DNA of 64,000 nt from Helicoverpa zea (GCF_022581195.2 NC_061452.1:8749501-8813500); one strand, 5' to 3'. Positions 11,801 to 25,100 are shown, counted from the first letter of the stretch. The notes: generated from the sequence alone by a model not told the origin. Made by a program: numbers and translations.

Positions 11801-14800
11801 GTGGTAGGTGATTAATACGGTAAGTAATTAGAATTTTACTACTCACAAGAACCTACATACTTCGCAAACCAGAACCATTAGAGACGCGGGGTATGTACAG
11901 TACAGCCCTATTCCTCGCAGCCAACCTCAAATTGCTCGAACACATTTTGTATTACACACATGTTTACCTTCACAGGTAGACTTCGCCGTGAAAAATAAAG
12001 GTAGTCAATTGGGTCCCTTTTTGTTTTACCTCATATTCACGAGCACAGTGGGCAGGTTCAACGTCTAGTCCTCCTTTAAATACGAGACGAAGGTTAAGTG
12101 GTTCGCTGTCTGTTTCACTTAAACCGTTGCCCGCAGCCCTGAAGTAAACGGTGGCGGCCACTTGTATTCACAACATTATATTATTATGACGGCAAACCCG
12201 CGGTTAAACCGAGACAAAACAAAAATGAAAAGCCGGCTTTACAGATTCGTATTATACTTTATGACGGACTCTTTGTATATTGAAGTTTGCCAAGTACTTA
12301 TGCTGAATGGCATTTAAGTGAGTACAGAATTAAATTTTGGATTCCGCTTAGCGTCGACTCAAAAGTGAGTATTTGTGTGATATTGAAGTAGATATTCTGA
12401 GGAATAAATAGTTTTGTCAGTGCACAAGTTTGCGGTCGAGGTGAGGGCCCTCGACGGTCCTCGTCTGGCGGTCAACTCAATACACACTCGTCCGCAATCG
12501 TTTTCGTCGGCGTCGAGATTGCTTAGGTTGTTGCTTCTGATTGAATTCATCCGAGGCCGGCCGCCCGCCGCGCCGCTCCCGCCTGACCCGGAAAATTAAC
12601 CCGCCGAGATAAATGCCGATATGTGTCAAGTGCCTACACTAGGTATTTCTCGACGACCACCACTTACGCCTCGTTAATATTTACGTATTTTATCTTAAGA
12701 CTATAAATAGAAGAGAAAAATTCTTAGTGAACATTTCGAGCTTAAGTCCCTATCTTTTCAGAGATTCCTACTTTGGTTGTTAAGTTGTTTATAAAAAAAT
12801 GCATACCTAATATATACCTATATGCTCAAATAACATTTCTATATGACTTGTGTGTTCTATACTTACAATTTTACCTACCTCAGAAACTATAAAGCTCGGC
12901 CCAATACACATAAATGTCGAGATTATTATTCTGAAGAACAAAAGCATATTAGCACGTTATTTTCATATTTCAGTTAAATCAGGTAGCAAATCTTTCTCGA
13001 TAGTAAATGAGCTGGAATGTCGCAGTAATAATAATATATGCACTTGACTTACTAGTAGGAAATATTCAATAGCTACCATATTTGCGACTGCCGGTTGTGA
13101 ATCTGCTATAATTCCATTGTTAGACAAACAATACCAATAAGGCTTGGTGTCATTTGTTTTTATGTTGGACAGTGAAATAAATTCACTGTTCAAATACTCT
13201 AACTTAATCCTTAGTAATGATTCATTACAACTTCGATTCGCACGTAGTATTCAATTCACCGATAGAAATGTACTCCGATAGTAAGGTATTAGGTAAGTAC
13301 ATGACATTTTCCCAGTAGTTTATAATAATATCAAAAGTTACGAAATACGCTTTCGTGTACTTATAGCCACAGTAAAATCCGCATGGTTTTATAAGTGACA
13401 TAAATAAAGCAATTAACACCATGAGGATTTACGCTATCCAATTTAAAGCGATTGTGCCGATTATTGTTTCTGATGTCGTACATAATTGTTCGTAATTGAT
13501 AGCTCGTAGCCTTTATTACTGTTTCATTATTAAGTGTAAAGTTAATGTGTACGCATCGGATTCTGCTCAACTTGTAATGAAAAACGGGCTTCTATCCGAT
13601 TCGTGTCGGAAGCCGTTATATTATTCTATGGAATACGCCTTTCAAAATTCATTGAATGCTTTACTTGTTTCTGTATATTTTTGGAAACCTTGCCTGGTAA
13701 TAGATTCCTATACCGAGTTACGTGAAAAGTAGCTAAAGAATACATTCTTGAAAATATAATTAGAAAAAACAACGTCACTTTATCCGGTTCATTAAAAAAG
13801 AGAATAGAACTAATTTGACTCGTAGCAGTTGAGAGACAGTTATAATTTTTGTCCAAATTGACGAATCCTAAATGGTGCCACAAAGGTTGCAACGGCTGCG
13901 TGGTGCAGGAGGGTAAATTATCAAATCTACCATAACCAGGTTAGCAAGTTAAAGTGGTTGTTTCTGAATAAATGAATATCATCCTAACTTTAATGTAAAT
14001 TACCTACTGTACGTTTGAACAACGTTCCCCACAAAGTAAAACTTATGGGTATGCACTGAATTAGTCGAACAAACAAAAGCAGTCGACTACTGCACGCCAA
14101 CGTCCTAACCTAATTAAAAATGTTAATTAACGTGTGTACATTAACTGCCTTCGTAATTAAGTCTCGCAGTCTTAATACACGTCAATGGTGATAGTAATTC
14201 CTCAAAGTTGTACGTTCGTTAGTGCAGGAGAAGTCAAGGCGTTTGTCACCTACGCGATGCGGCGTGTGCGTTTTGTCAAAGCAACCGGCTTGTTTATAAA
14301 TTGAAAGCCGCTTACATGACAGTTTATGTCTCCTTAGCGCAATGATGTCAATGCGCAAGTCTCGATACGCTTCAATGCACGCTAAATATGATTGCTGTGA
14401 ACTTTCAGAATTACGTTCGAGCTTGATAGACTTAATTTACTGGCGCGAGTGAATGGCTCCGTGATTTCGCGTTTGTATTTCGTGACCATCGCGGGTAAGT
14501 AATGAGTGCAATATTTCGGACCCAAATTGTTGTCGACTATTATGTCCTTTGCGGGTCGATCGACCCGAATTTATTGTGAATAGTACCTACTTACAAAGTT
14601 TAAGAGTATTTATTGTTTGTATAAGACTTGAAGTTTTGCAGACAGTTTCAGGATTTATTACCTTTTCAAAGTTTTAAACATAATTGCTTTTAAGTTTTGT
14701 TTTTAATCTTATACTTAAATTATGTTTTGTTTTAAAGATTAATGATAGCACTAATAAAAAGTGCTGCTTTACAAAGTTTAAGAACTTTTTGATAACCTAT

Positions 14801-14843
14801 TCCTTATTTACCCTTATTTTTTATTCCTTATTTTTTACTTATT
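8815..14843. other. Intergenic DNA, no supported gene
   Basis: Long AT-rich tract. A GC-richer patch at about 12420-12620 has ORFs on both strands with no recognisable motif. An imperfect hairpin lies at about 13582-13618 (AACGGGCTTC against GAAGCCGTT). No splice-flanked coding segment was identified. Confidence 0.4.
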
Positions 14844-14848
14844 GATAC

Positions 14849-15035
14849 TGTTGTAACATCACTAATTAGTAATACTAATTAGTACGTCACTAATATAATA
14901 ACTTCCGCTATGATCTGTCATCTGTCTTTTTCCATATCCTTTGTATGGGTCGACTATGTAACTGTGGTACAGTGAATGTGTGTGGTGAAATAAAACTCAA
15001 GTAACCCAAGATCAAGGACTTTCATTTATACTACA
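14849..15035 (+). repeat. 5' LTR of the gag-only gypsy-type element
   Basis: 187 bp, TGTTGTAACATC... to ...ATACTACA. It contains an AATAAA polyadenylation-like signal at 14989-14994 and two copies of the palindrome ACTAATTAGT separated by AAT near its start (14861-14870, 14874-14883). It differs from the right LTR by C/T at 15023 and 15031. Confidence 0.92.
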
Positions 15036-15049
15036 TGGTGTCAGAAGTC
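15036..15049 (+). other. Putative primer-binding site of the gag-only element
   Basis: TGGTGTCAGAAGTC begins exactly at the LTR boundary with the TGG expected to pair with a tRNA CCA end. I did not identify the cognate tRNA. Confidence 0.6.
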
Positions 15050-15103
15050 AAGAAGAACTCAAGTAAAAAAAAGTCGAAGTCTGGAAGATAGTCGGTCGCG
15101 AAA

Positions 15104-15697
15104 ATGGACCAGTCGAGTTCCGAGCCATGCGGCGTGGGCGACCATAATGGCGTCCAAGGCCTTAACAGCAAAATAAAATCACTGCAAATTTCGTCAGATT
15201 CCACAAATAATAATGCGGAGGCGTGGAAACGCTGGTGGCAGCAGTTGGAGCTGTATCTGTTGGCCACGGGTTTGGATAAGGCACCCGAAAAGCGTAAGAT
15301 AGCTATCTTGTTGCATCTCATAGGTGAAAAGGGCTTAAATATATTCAATACTTTCAACCTCACCATTGAGAAGACCACGCTTGCCGAAGTCAAGTCCAAA
15401 TTTCAAAATTTTTTTGAGCCCAGAAGGAACATAACCATGTGCCGTCACATGTTCTTCACCAGAAAGCAACAGAAATCCGAGTCGATCGAAGGATTCCTAG
15501 CAGATCTGGAGAACAAAAGCCAAGATTGTGAATTTGGAACACTCAGGGAATCGCTCATCAGGGATATTTTCATTGCAAATCTGCATATGGATTTAGCGCA
15601 TGTACGTCAGAGACTACTCCAGGAACCTGATCTGACATATCAGAAGATGCGAGAACTGGCAACAACACTGATCGTCGCAGGGGAGAGAGGATGGTGA
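15104..15697 (+). CDS. gag: Ty3/gypsy-type Gag protein (197 aa)
   Basis: A single intact ORF encodes a capsid-like Gag. The protein contains WKRWWQQLELYLLATGLD (about residues 41-58), a KIAILLHLIGEKG helix, FQNFFEPRRNITMCRHMFFT (about 100-119), a QKSESIEGFLADLENKSQDC segment, and LIRDIFIANLHMDLAHVRQR. This order is typical of the retrotransposon gag domain of gypsy-group elements (established family knowledge). No zinc knuckle is present: the ORF stops where nucleocapsid would begin, apparently at the internal deletion that joins gag to the end of pol. Gag packages element RNA into cytoplasmic particles. The uninterrupted frame suggests young age or selection on Gag. The ATG at 15104 is the first in frame after the primer-binding region. 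Confidence 0.8.
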   Translation: MDQSSSEPCGVGDHNGVQGLNSKIKSLQISSDSTNNNAEAWKRWWQQLELYLLATGLDKAPEKRKIAILLHLIGEKGLNIFNTFNLTIEKTTLAEVKSKFQNFFEPRRNITMCRHMFFTRKQQKSESIEGFLADLENKSQDCEFGTLRESLIRDIFIANLHMDLAHVRQRLLQEPDLTYQKMRELATTLIVAGERGW

Positions 15698-15812
15698 CAG
15701 TCAGAAGGCTGGACCTCAAGAACTCTCATCTCAATCCTCAAGTAGTCAAATTGTCACACGTTCAGGTCGATTTGTAAAGCCTTCTCGTAGGCTAATAGAA
15801 GAAATAGATTAA
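15690..15812 (+). pseudogene. Residual C-terminal tail of gypsy-type pol (integrase tail)
   Basis: In the +1 frame relative to gag, 40 codons end in IVTRSGRFVKPSRRL...EEID and a stop at 15810-15812. A TRSGR-VKP-RRL motif is characteristic of the extreme C-terminus of many gypsy-type integrases. Everything between gag and this tail is missing, so it is a deletion scar, not a separate gene. Confidence 0.6.
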
Positions 15813-15949
15813 GTATATAATTGTAATCTAAATTAAGTCATAATTAAGTAAAAACCTTTGTCTATCATAACTATGTATAATAAAGTCAATTTTTGTCAAG
15901 TCAGTCCATAGTCTTAAGTCTATTGTTTGTCAAGGGTTAATTTAAACTT

Positions 15950-15960
15950 AACAGGGGGGA
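15950..15960 (+). other. Polypurine tract of the gag-only element
   Basis: ACAGGGGGGA directly abuts the TG of the 3' LTR at 15961, the expected second-strand priming site. Confidence 0.75.
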
Positions 15961-16147
15961 TGTTGTAACATCACTAATTAGTAATACTAATTAGTACGTC
16001 ACTAATATAATAACTTCCGCTATGATCTGTCATCTGTCTTTTTCCATATCCTTTGTATGGGTCGACTATGTAACTGTGGTACAGTGAATGTGTGTGGTGA
16101 AATAAAACTCAAGTAACCCAAGATCAAGGACTTTTATTTATATTACA
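15961..16147 (+). repeat. 3' LTR of the gag-only gypsy-type element
   Basis: 187 bp, same start and end as the left LTR with two C-to-T differences (16135, 16143). It is followed directly by the GATAC target duplication. Confidence 0.92.
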
Positions 16148-16718
16148 GATACCTATTAAGTTTGTAAGATTTCCATTTTCAAAATCAGTGTTAGAAATTA
16201 CTTTGCTAGAGTGGAAAACATATTTTGGGGGTTGTCGTCATACCGTCTCGAGGGTGTCTCGAGGGAGCCGTCACTGCGCCAAATAGCGTGCATTGCACGT
16301 GCGGTACAATGCGTGCCAACTACGAATAAATTCTTGCCAGACTTCTCATATTCCTACAAATAAACATACATTTATGCAACATAGATGTAGGTAATAATTT
16401 AAAATTCGAATAAAAAACTACAGAGCAAAATACGATCGTTTTACTACGTTTACGAACACAAAGGTATCTTTATTTTTATGTTATGACCGCCTATCACACC
16501 GTAGCAGCTGGCGTATTTGACTAAATGTTTAAACGGTTTACAAAGTTGATAGGGCATGTGGTCCGATAATGCGCTTAACTCGGCAGGGGGAGATGTTGCG
16601 CATAAATCATTGCTAAGTGAGATCGGGTCCGGTGTGTGAACTCGTAAATCACCCGTGTAAATGAGGCCCGGCTTGAAGCCGACGTTGATGGTGGCCTATC
16701 TTTAAAGCGCATTATATA

Positions 16719-16747
16719 AATTAATCGACTCCCAAGGTCGATTAATT
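16719..16747. repeat. Perfect 11-bp inverted repeat (hairpin)
   Basis: AATTAATCGAC (16719-16729) and its exact reverse complement GTCGATTAATT (16737-16747) flank a 7-nt loop. Both arms contain homeodomain-like ATTAAT cores. Confidence 0.7.
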
Positions 16748-19700
16748 CAGTAAGGGCTTACGATAAGCTCGACGGTACCAAACGGTAAATATTATTACAT
16801 TTCTGATTATTCAGTCCAATGGCGAAGCATTATTTTATATCGGTTTTTCAGAGCTACGAATTATACGAAGTGTTTTAGCTGAGAAAGTTTAGTAAAGAAT
16901 TTGTTATCACGTCCTATTTCAAGGAATGCTTTTGATATGCCCGTTAGTTAAGTAAATAAGGCATTAGGTAGGTACAACAAAACTTCAGCCAGTAAACTGT
17001 AGAAATCGAGGGCAAAAGTGTAATGACTACAGTCGTTCACAGTGATTTATATTACGACATAGCCTCATTAGGTTAATGTTATTAAGTGAACAGACAGATA
17101 CAAACAACATTTATTTTAGACTGCGGTTCTTTAAACGGGTTTCAAATTGAACATTTAGGTACACTGTGGTACTAATTTAAAAAGGGCACAATCATTATTT
17201 TGCGCACTTTTAGTGTCAAAAAATCTTGTGTCAATGAAATAAATAAAATTGGTAAATAAATTATACAGGCTAAATTACGAGACCACGGCAATTTAAAAGA
17301 TAAAACAATGTACCTATATGAGGCCCACGCGCAAGCATTATTCACAACGACCTATAATCCAGAATAGACATCTGCTATCCATGGCTTCGTTTATCTCTTG
17401 CTACGATCATGGAAGATCGCTGCGTCACTACATATGTACAAATTGTACACAACTACATATATATAGTAAGCGACAAGAGATGTCATAATGGACAATCTCC
17501 TAAGAAATTAGCTTTGCCAAAATGCTTGTGTTCGGGGGACAAGGAAGGCTTCGTCCTCAACCTTCCTCCTCCTTCTCCGTCTTCGTCCTCAGCCTTCTTT
17601 GGAAACCGCTCATTATTTTTCAAAACTAGTCTATATGTCTCAAGGAACCCGAAAGCTTCCTCAGGTCACAAGTAACTGATCGTCTTGGTCACGCAAACCA
17701 TGTATGTATTTGATCTGAAAGAAGACGTTTGACCTACCTGGCTTAAGGCATCTCTGCTCATGTTTCCTTCCTCCGTGATATAAACACAGTGAACACACTA
17801 CATGGGTAATATTGTATAAATGCATTGCGTTCCCAACGGTCGATGGTGTAAATGCTCTTGTAATGATCTATTTGAATAGTATGGAAGTAATATCGAGCCC
17901 GCAGCTTCCCTATCGAAGCGATTAAGCGCATTGCTTTTTGGCTTTTTTTGAGATATCCATTTTATTTGATGGTACAGATAACAAACTCTTATTTTTTTAA
18001 AATAACTTAGTTTTTGTATTTATATAGACTCAGTTATGCTTTTAAAGGTCTAATCTAGCTCTCAACATGGTTCAATTTTGTCATTTCATATCATCTTCTA
18101 GTAATGGGATATGCTTATCGATGAGTCATGCCGATAAAGTCATGTTAAACTCATCTAATTATGTCCAAGTGATTTGAGTTATATGTCTCGACAGACGTCA
18201 CAATTAACACTAGCAGGTGTGAAATTAATAGCCGTTTAGATGTCCATATGATACTCTTCCATCAAATATTTGGTGACTGTAAACTGATGCCTTTGACGTA
18301 GTCAATCAAGTCCAAAGTGTTTACCTCGCTAACAAAACTAAAAAAAAAACTGTTTTTATCTAAGAATTTAACAAAATCAAGAGACCATCGCAATAAAATT
18401 AAGAACGTGTTGAATCTTTTTCTAATATTTTCAGGACATTCGAGTTTAATAAAATTGCTTAGTGCATTCTTTGCTTAGTAGAATTATGGCAGATAACAAC
18501 GGTTTTATTTGCTGACTTCGTTTTTAGATAACATTTCGAGTTTCAAACTTTATTATTTCAGTAGACAAAAACATCTATTTGAGTCATGTCAAATAAACTA
18601 TTTACTAATCAGCAAGTTTGCTAAAATAAGAAAAATGTGTTGGTGATTTGCGGGTTTATTTCCATGAACAATTAATTACGTAGTCGATCGAGTGGACAAC
18701 CAGACAAACTTCACTTGTATACAAGGTTACTGCAAGACCCGTCTGCGGTTTCTAACAAGACACGCCAGACAGAGTGAATGTGTAAGACTAAATGTTGATA
18801 TTTACAATATATTAAGTAATTATTTAATACTTAATTTTCTTTTATGGGTGCGCAGTTCAAGAATAAGTAAATTAATAGTGATGCAGTTCTTTAAAAATAA
18901 TAAGGACCGTATTATCTTAAAAATACGTAGTGATAAGGTGATAGATTATGTACATACAGGATTCATGTGTAATAGTGTAGGTATGTTATAATTTTGATGT
19001 TTGTAGCACCGGTTTAACGCACACTCATAGTACAATAGGCATCGTGCTAGAAATTGTACAATATTGTACTTAGATTCTAACTTAGAAATGATATAGCGGT
19101 TTCCCACGCGTTCGTTAACGCCATTATTCGTGAACTCACTTTCTGGCGATTTCTAACAAATAAATATAAACTGTGAGACTCTATTTCTGCTTCATAATTT
19201 GACGGATGTTCTTAGGTAGATATAGTGTGTAAACTGTAATTATATAAAATTGTTACGATACCTGAGCTTAGGTGGGTGCGGCTTTATACTTAATAATTAT
19301 TGTCCGGATACAATATCAAATATTAACGGTCATGCAGTCATAAAGTTTATGTTCTTTGCACAATTAGGCTTATTATTGTAACAATATTGAACGGAGTATT
19401 TTATTACGTTATGCTATTTCCTTCTGCCTACGATAAATTATTGGGAAAGTGGCTTGTCAATAACGTTTATGTCCTGAGAGCGTGATGGCGGGTTGACTCA
19501 AACAATTTACAAGAAGAAATAAAATTTATTTTTAATAATTACAGATATTAAGTGTCAAGCGGTAAAATGGTTAGACATAATAGGAAAAAAATATGTTGTT
19601 AGCTACAGGCTACAGCACAGGCTTTAGAGTCCACGATGGTAAGTGTAAGCTATGCTCAGCGAACATGCCTCAACACGGTGTACGTTTCAATATCACGCGA

Positions 19701-22143
19701 ACTACCTCATCATAATACACTTCTGTTGCCTTTAAATATTCAATTCACTAACTGGTTTGAAGGTAGCGTTGCACGCAAATGTCTCGCTTTAGATCAGCGA
19801 TTGAAAACACAAAGTTCTTAGCGTAAAGTAGCAACGATTGTAAGGGATTGCACGTCCTTTATTAATCGAGTTAGTTAAGCAATAATAAGGTCGTATCGCT
19901 GTATAAGCTGACATCATTAGCCTAATGATCGGATATAAGGGGCCTCCACTGTCGGTTTGTGGCAGATTTTGTGGATTCTAAACACCGCTCTGATAACAGG
20001 ATAATACATAGATGCAGTAGTATTATACTCCGCGCCAAGTTAATTAAGCTCGGTGATTTCACTGATTCCGAGGGAATTTGGTAATTCAGTCTGTAATCTT
20101 TAATCAGGGTGTGTATAAGCGTAGTATATATCAGTATTATTAATGCGACATGTCTTCCGACGTCTTGTTTAAATAATCCGCTTAATATGTGTTTCTACAC
20201 CATCAGTTTTATAGCTGTAGAAATTATAAATCTTAAGATTAATGGGCCGGTACGATTTTTATTATTCGTTCAACACGTCGCGGCGTGTCTGTCCGACGTG
20301 TTTAATTATTTATTGGTCTTAGACGTGTTTATACCATACTTTATGATCGATTAATCGCGAAATGATATATTTACGAGCGTGTTCGTAGTTTCGCGATATG
20401 GCGCCATCTGTATATCAGTGCAGTGTTCGATTATGTTATGACTGCGCGGGTTGTGTACTCTGCTTTATAGCTCGTGCCGAGTCCAGTTGGCCGATAAATA
20501 ACTTGCTAAGCACCTACATCATGTGAGTACAGCCTTATTTAAACGAGTATATTACCGCTATATTACTCAGGAAATATACGCTACGATTGTTTAGGCAGTT
20601 AGGTACTATAAATAGCATTTTATTCAAAAGCAAAATTAATTTGTAAAATACTTTACATAAGTGAAACCTACACGAATAGAAATTCTAATAATGATGCGGT
20701 GAAAATATTCTATTCCAAATTAAGTATGAATCTAAGAAAATACCCGATATTTCTAGCTGAAATAATAATTACGGCCTGATATAAATAGACATGGGTCTGT
20801 CAGGATATCGGAGCTAACGTATTATTATAATGTGGCGGTAATCCATGAAACTGATTACATTCATAATTAATATCGTTTCGGCTGTCCCGTGCTATATGGC
20901 GGCCGGTCAGGATACCAAACTGATGATTGACAGACAATTTGACGTCTTTTCATTAAGTTAATGGAGCCGCCGAGACTTTGTTCATTAATTATGACAGATG
21001 TACTGCTGAGAAAGAGGCTCGTTATGACTTTCGGATTTTTGGTAAGGATGAGTGAATAGTTATAATAGGAAAAGATGGCTCTAGTTCTCTGTAAGCGTTA
21101 ATAAAACTACGAGAAAATATGTTGTGAGAAACCTAACGTTTTATTTAGAAAGCAGTTGTAATAGAAAGCATAGCCTAGGGTCATTTTGTAGTTGAGAACC
21201 AGCCATAATAGCCATAAAATCGTTGCCATCGTACTGTTATGGAATAAGAAATATTCCATTTCACTTCTATTATTTGAACGTTGTCTTTTATCTTTGCCTT
21301 TATTTCACATAATCTTTTACGTTTGATGACTGGGATTAACTCTTAAAATAAAATGTCCGATGTATTAAAGCTGTTGGCATGGCTATAAAACTTTTCAGCA
21401 AATAAAAGTTGAAATGGAGGCTGAATTTTAGTATTTATTTAGTTGAAGCTAGGCATAGAATAGTCTCCATTAAACAGTTTAAGATCGTAGGGACCAGAAT
21501 AGATAAGTTCTTAAATAATTGATGACGGGAAAGCACCAGGCATAGTGCCGATACGCTAACAGCATTGGCCATCTTGGAATTTCATGCTATTTGTGCTAAA
21601 CATTTACATACAATGGAACTATTTTCTTCAGAAGCCTGTCCTAAAAACTTAGACCTTATTTACTAAGTATCAGTTTTTTCTACTTATACTTAGTCAAGCA
21701 CAACTCTGCCAGCAAAAGAGTTATCAGAAATTAACAAAGCAATGTTAAAATAACTTCGAAATTCCGACACGTATTTTGACAAAATCATTCATTCCCGAGA
21801 CGTGTTGCAGTAACAATGGAAATTAATTTTCGTGGCTTCCTCTCAGTGCTGTGAAAATACTCATCTTGAACGGCTGCAGCGCTGAAACTTCAGTCACGGC
21901 TGGAACAATTACTGCAGTTTTGCGCCGTGATGCCGCACCTTGGAGATAGTTTGTGAGGTAATATTGTAGGTGTAAGGTACTTATGAATTAAATTATGTAA
22001 TTAATTAAGATTATTTATTTATTAAAATTAATTACTTTCCAAAAATGGTGTGTACACCTTTAAGTGACGTTTTTGCACTGTATGGAGGATAAATGTTTAT
22101 AAAAATTTAAGCTATCTGTACAAATGTCGTTGGTGTACCTTAC

Positions 22144-22163
22144 TAAATAAATAAATAAATAAA
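22144..22163. repeat. AAAT microsatellite
   Basis: About five tandem AAAT units within an AT-rich tract. Confidence 0.8.
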
Positions 22164-25100
22164 CTTATGTACTCTGCTTGTACATGGTGATAATTTTGAA
22201 AGAAGGTGTATATTTTGTTCCCCATAACAAAAAAGTGCATCCTACCTATATTCCATTTTGAATCCATAGGTATAATATTTTTAAATCAAACTTTTTTAGG
22301 TAGATATTCATTTAATCGACATATTATAATTAATTATTAAATATTCTAACTATTTTCAAGTTTTTTATTACGTCAAACTTTGAAAGACTTCTTTACCCAA
22401 ATTAGTGTAATATCGCCACAATGATGACGTCAGTATTGGTTAGGTAATTACTGTGGTTAGTGACTGGAAAATCACATTGATTTTGATTTGATGCGATATA
22501 TTAAGCCATGTTTAGGTGTTAGTATCCGTTATAATGTCTATAATTAAAGTGCTTATTGCGTATAATCTGTATAAATTGAACAATATGCAGTAATTGCTCT
22601 CTCTGACCTAAATGCGTTAAAAACAACAAATAAAGACCTTGGACTTAAAGCCTTGCTTACATTAAATAACTAAAAAACACAATTATATATTTTTTAAAGC
22701 TTAGACTACTTAATTAATTAACTACCACCTCATAATTATTTACCTCAACACCAGTAAGTAGGTATAGGTATTCCAAATATCTAAAACACCAAACTAACGG
22801 ACGTAACCCTCAAATGATACGAGTTGATTTTATTTGTCAAACACACACTGAACCGTACAAATATGCAAGTACGTACATACAATCCGAACCGGATGCCGGT
22901 CGGAAGTCGGATCCCGGCCGTCCCGTGTCAGCGCGCATCACTTCCTACCGCGAACCCAAAAAATACCGACATATTATTTTTGATATTCATATTTTTTTAG
23001 ATCATCCAAGCGTCGATATGTTCTGTTGTAGGTTACTGAAAAAATGCTTTTTTTAGTGAAAAATTCGCGCATTCTAAAACTAAAATTGTTTTTAAAAAAC
23101 TTAGGTATCAGTCGGTATTTAGTTTGTAAATAAATTGTTAGTGATTTTTTTTGAAAAGTAACATTTATTTTATAAACCATGTGTAATTTATTTCATAAAA
23201 TACGCATGCACCTGTGTGTTTATATTTACTTATAAAATCGAATAACGCATTACTTAAGCTTATCAAGCCTTGAAGCCCATTTATGGAATGGGCGAAAGCA
23301 AGGTTTGTCCTGAAATTGTCTATCGCACTAATGTTCGGACACTTCTGACTTTTAATCTAGCCATACTAAAATTATTACTAAAGATAACTCATAATTCGGT
23401 AGAGATACTGGCACACTCCTGTCGGTACCACAGATATGGTTGCGAAAAACATTTGTTTTATGGTTGGTCGGCTAGGTACACGTGAATGAGCTGGTCACTG
23501 GGTGAGGTCAGCGGCTGACTGTTTGATCTACACAACATGCGTACTGATTTGGCAATACAAACTTGTGAAATTGGGTACCACAAGATATTTCTCTCATGAT
23601 AGGTAACTGTCTGACTCATAGTATAAGTAGATCGAGCTTTGATAGTGTTTTGTTGTGACAAACTGCTTTGATTACATTATATTGTTGTAGATATTATTTA
23701 ATACGCATCAGTGTTTGTCTATTATGCGTAAACCTGCTAAACTATAAGATCTTGCCAGATAATCATAATAGACAAATAAAACATAATACAAAAATACTGT
23801 TGCATGTCTAGTCGCTGCTGCTTTGCAACAAAACTACTTAAAATCTTAAAGAGTTTAATTTATCTGGATAAGTACTTTCCCGTCTAGAAATTTGATATTG
23901 TAGATATTGGAATTACACTTCATAATATTATAATAATCATTGTAGCTTTTAGATAACTGCCGCATATTTCATGTTTAGCTGTACCTAATACCTAATTCGT
24001 TCCTACTTAGCTGATAAAGTCAGTTACTACAAACGTACTTCTATTACACAGATAATGCTCGCTGAGCCTGTCACATAATTTAGAATTTGTCGCGAAACTA
24101 CGTGGCATAAAATCACAAATACCTAGGTCGGTGTTCAGTCTTGCGTTGCATTCAATGTGGCGGAGCCCTCGTCCAATATATTAGAAAAGTTCTCGATTCA
24201 ATTACAAAATACAAGATGATCTAATAAAACATTTGATAGCGAATTGCAAACTAAATACTTGGAAAGTTTCTTAAGTCTTGTTAAAGTTGTTGTGATGTAT
24301 TAAATCCGCAGTAAGCCCGCTTAAGCGCATTGTAAGGCTGCTGAATTTCGATTAGAAATTAATATGTGTTTGAGATACTTGGGAGAATTCGAAATACTTA
24401 GAAAAGTGCATCAAATGTTTTATTTGGACACTTCGCCGTTTATGTTTTTTTTTACATTACTTAGCGTATTTTATTTCGCCTGTACGCTCGTTTTCATTTG
24501 ATTTGAAAAGAGCGTCGACGCGCGGAAAAATCATTTGGAAAATCCGCTAGTGTGAAAACACCGTCGTTCACACAGCTAATTTACACTGTTACATAAACTT
24601 CATTATTATAAATTATGTGCAAAACAAATTAAATTTTGCATTAACCACAAAATTGGTTCAAAAATTGATCAAACCAATTTGCAAATTCCATCAAAATATT
24701 CAAATCCCACATCCATTAACATAATAATGTCATTAATCAAGCTCACATCTCTATACGGATTATAACAAATTGAAAACAATGTCTTAATATGAGGCGAGAG
24801 GAGCCGCCAGCCAAGCGAGTATCGCATGAATATTCAAGTGTACGGTGAACTAGGCACGTAAAGTAACCAGTGTCAATTAACGTGTACAATGTTACTAGAT
24901 TAAACGAAGCCAAATATTAGGCTTTGGTAGCGCATTAGGTTTTTAAGCTGGTGGTTCCAGAACAAAAGAGGGTGAAGTCTATGGTGCATTTGTGAGGAAT
25001 ATGAAACTTTTGAGAAGTAAACTTGCTGTTAGTTGAGTCGTTGGTTTGTTGGTCGTATAGGATACGAAGTTTAAGTTCGAGCTGGATCAAATGTGAATGC

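Larger units (their letters stand above)
14849..16147 (+). mobile_element. Non-autonomous Ty3/gypsy-type LTR retrotransposon with gag only (TR-GAG-like)
   Basis: A complete 1299-bp insertion. Two 187-bp direct LTRs start TG and end CA, and the flanking 5-bp target duplication GATAC is exact (14844-14848 and 16148-16152). Directly inside the left LTR is a primer-binding-like TGGTGTCAGAAGTC (15036). Directly inside the right LTR is the polypurine tract ACAGGGGGGA. The interior carries a gag ORF and then only the last 40 codons of a gypsy-type pol. Protease, reverse transcriptase, RNase H and most of integrase are missing, so mobility would need a related autonomous element. The LTRs differ at only two positions, which implies a recent insertion. 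Confidence 0.9.

Noticed and set aside
12359..12599. Overlapping ORFs in a GC-richer patch
   Set aside because: Both strands are open because stop codons are rare in GC-rich DNA. No motif or splice-border support.
13496..13892. Overlapping ORFs of 78 and 88 codons on opposite strands
   Set aside because: No family motif and no splice signals. Likely random.
20389..20480. A promoter-like TCAGT initiator cluster after GGCGCCATCT
   Set aside because: A single short motif without a downstream ORF or exon is not enough to call a promoter.
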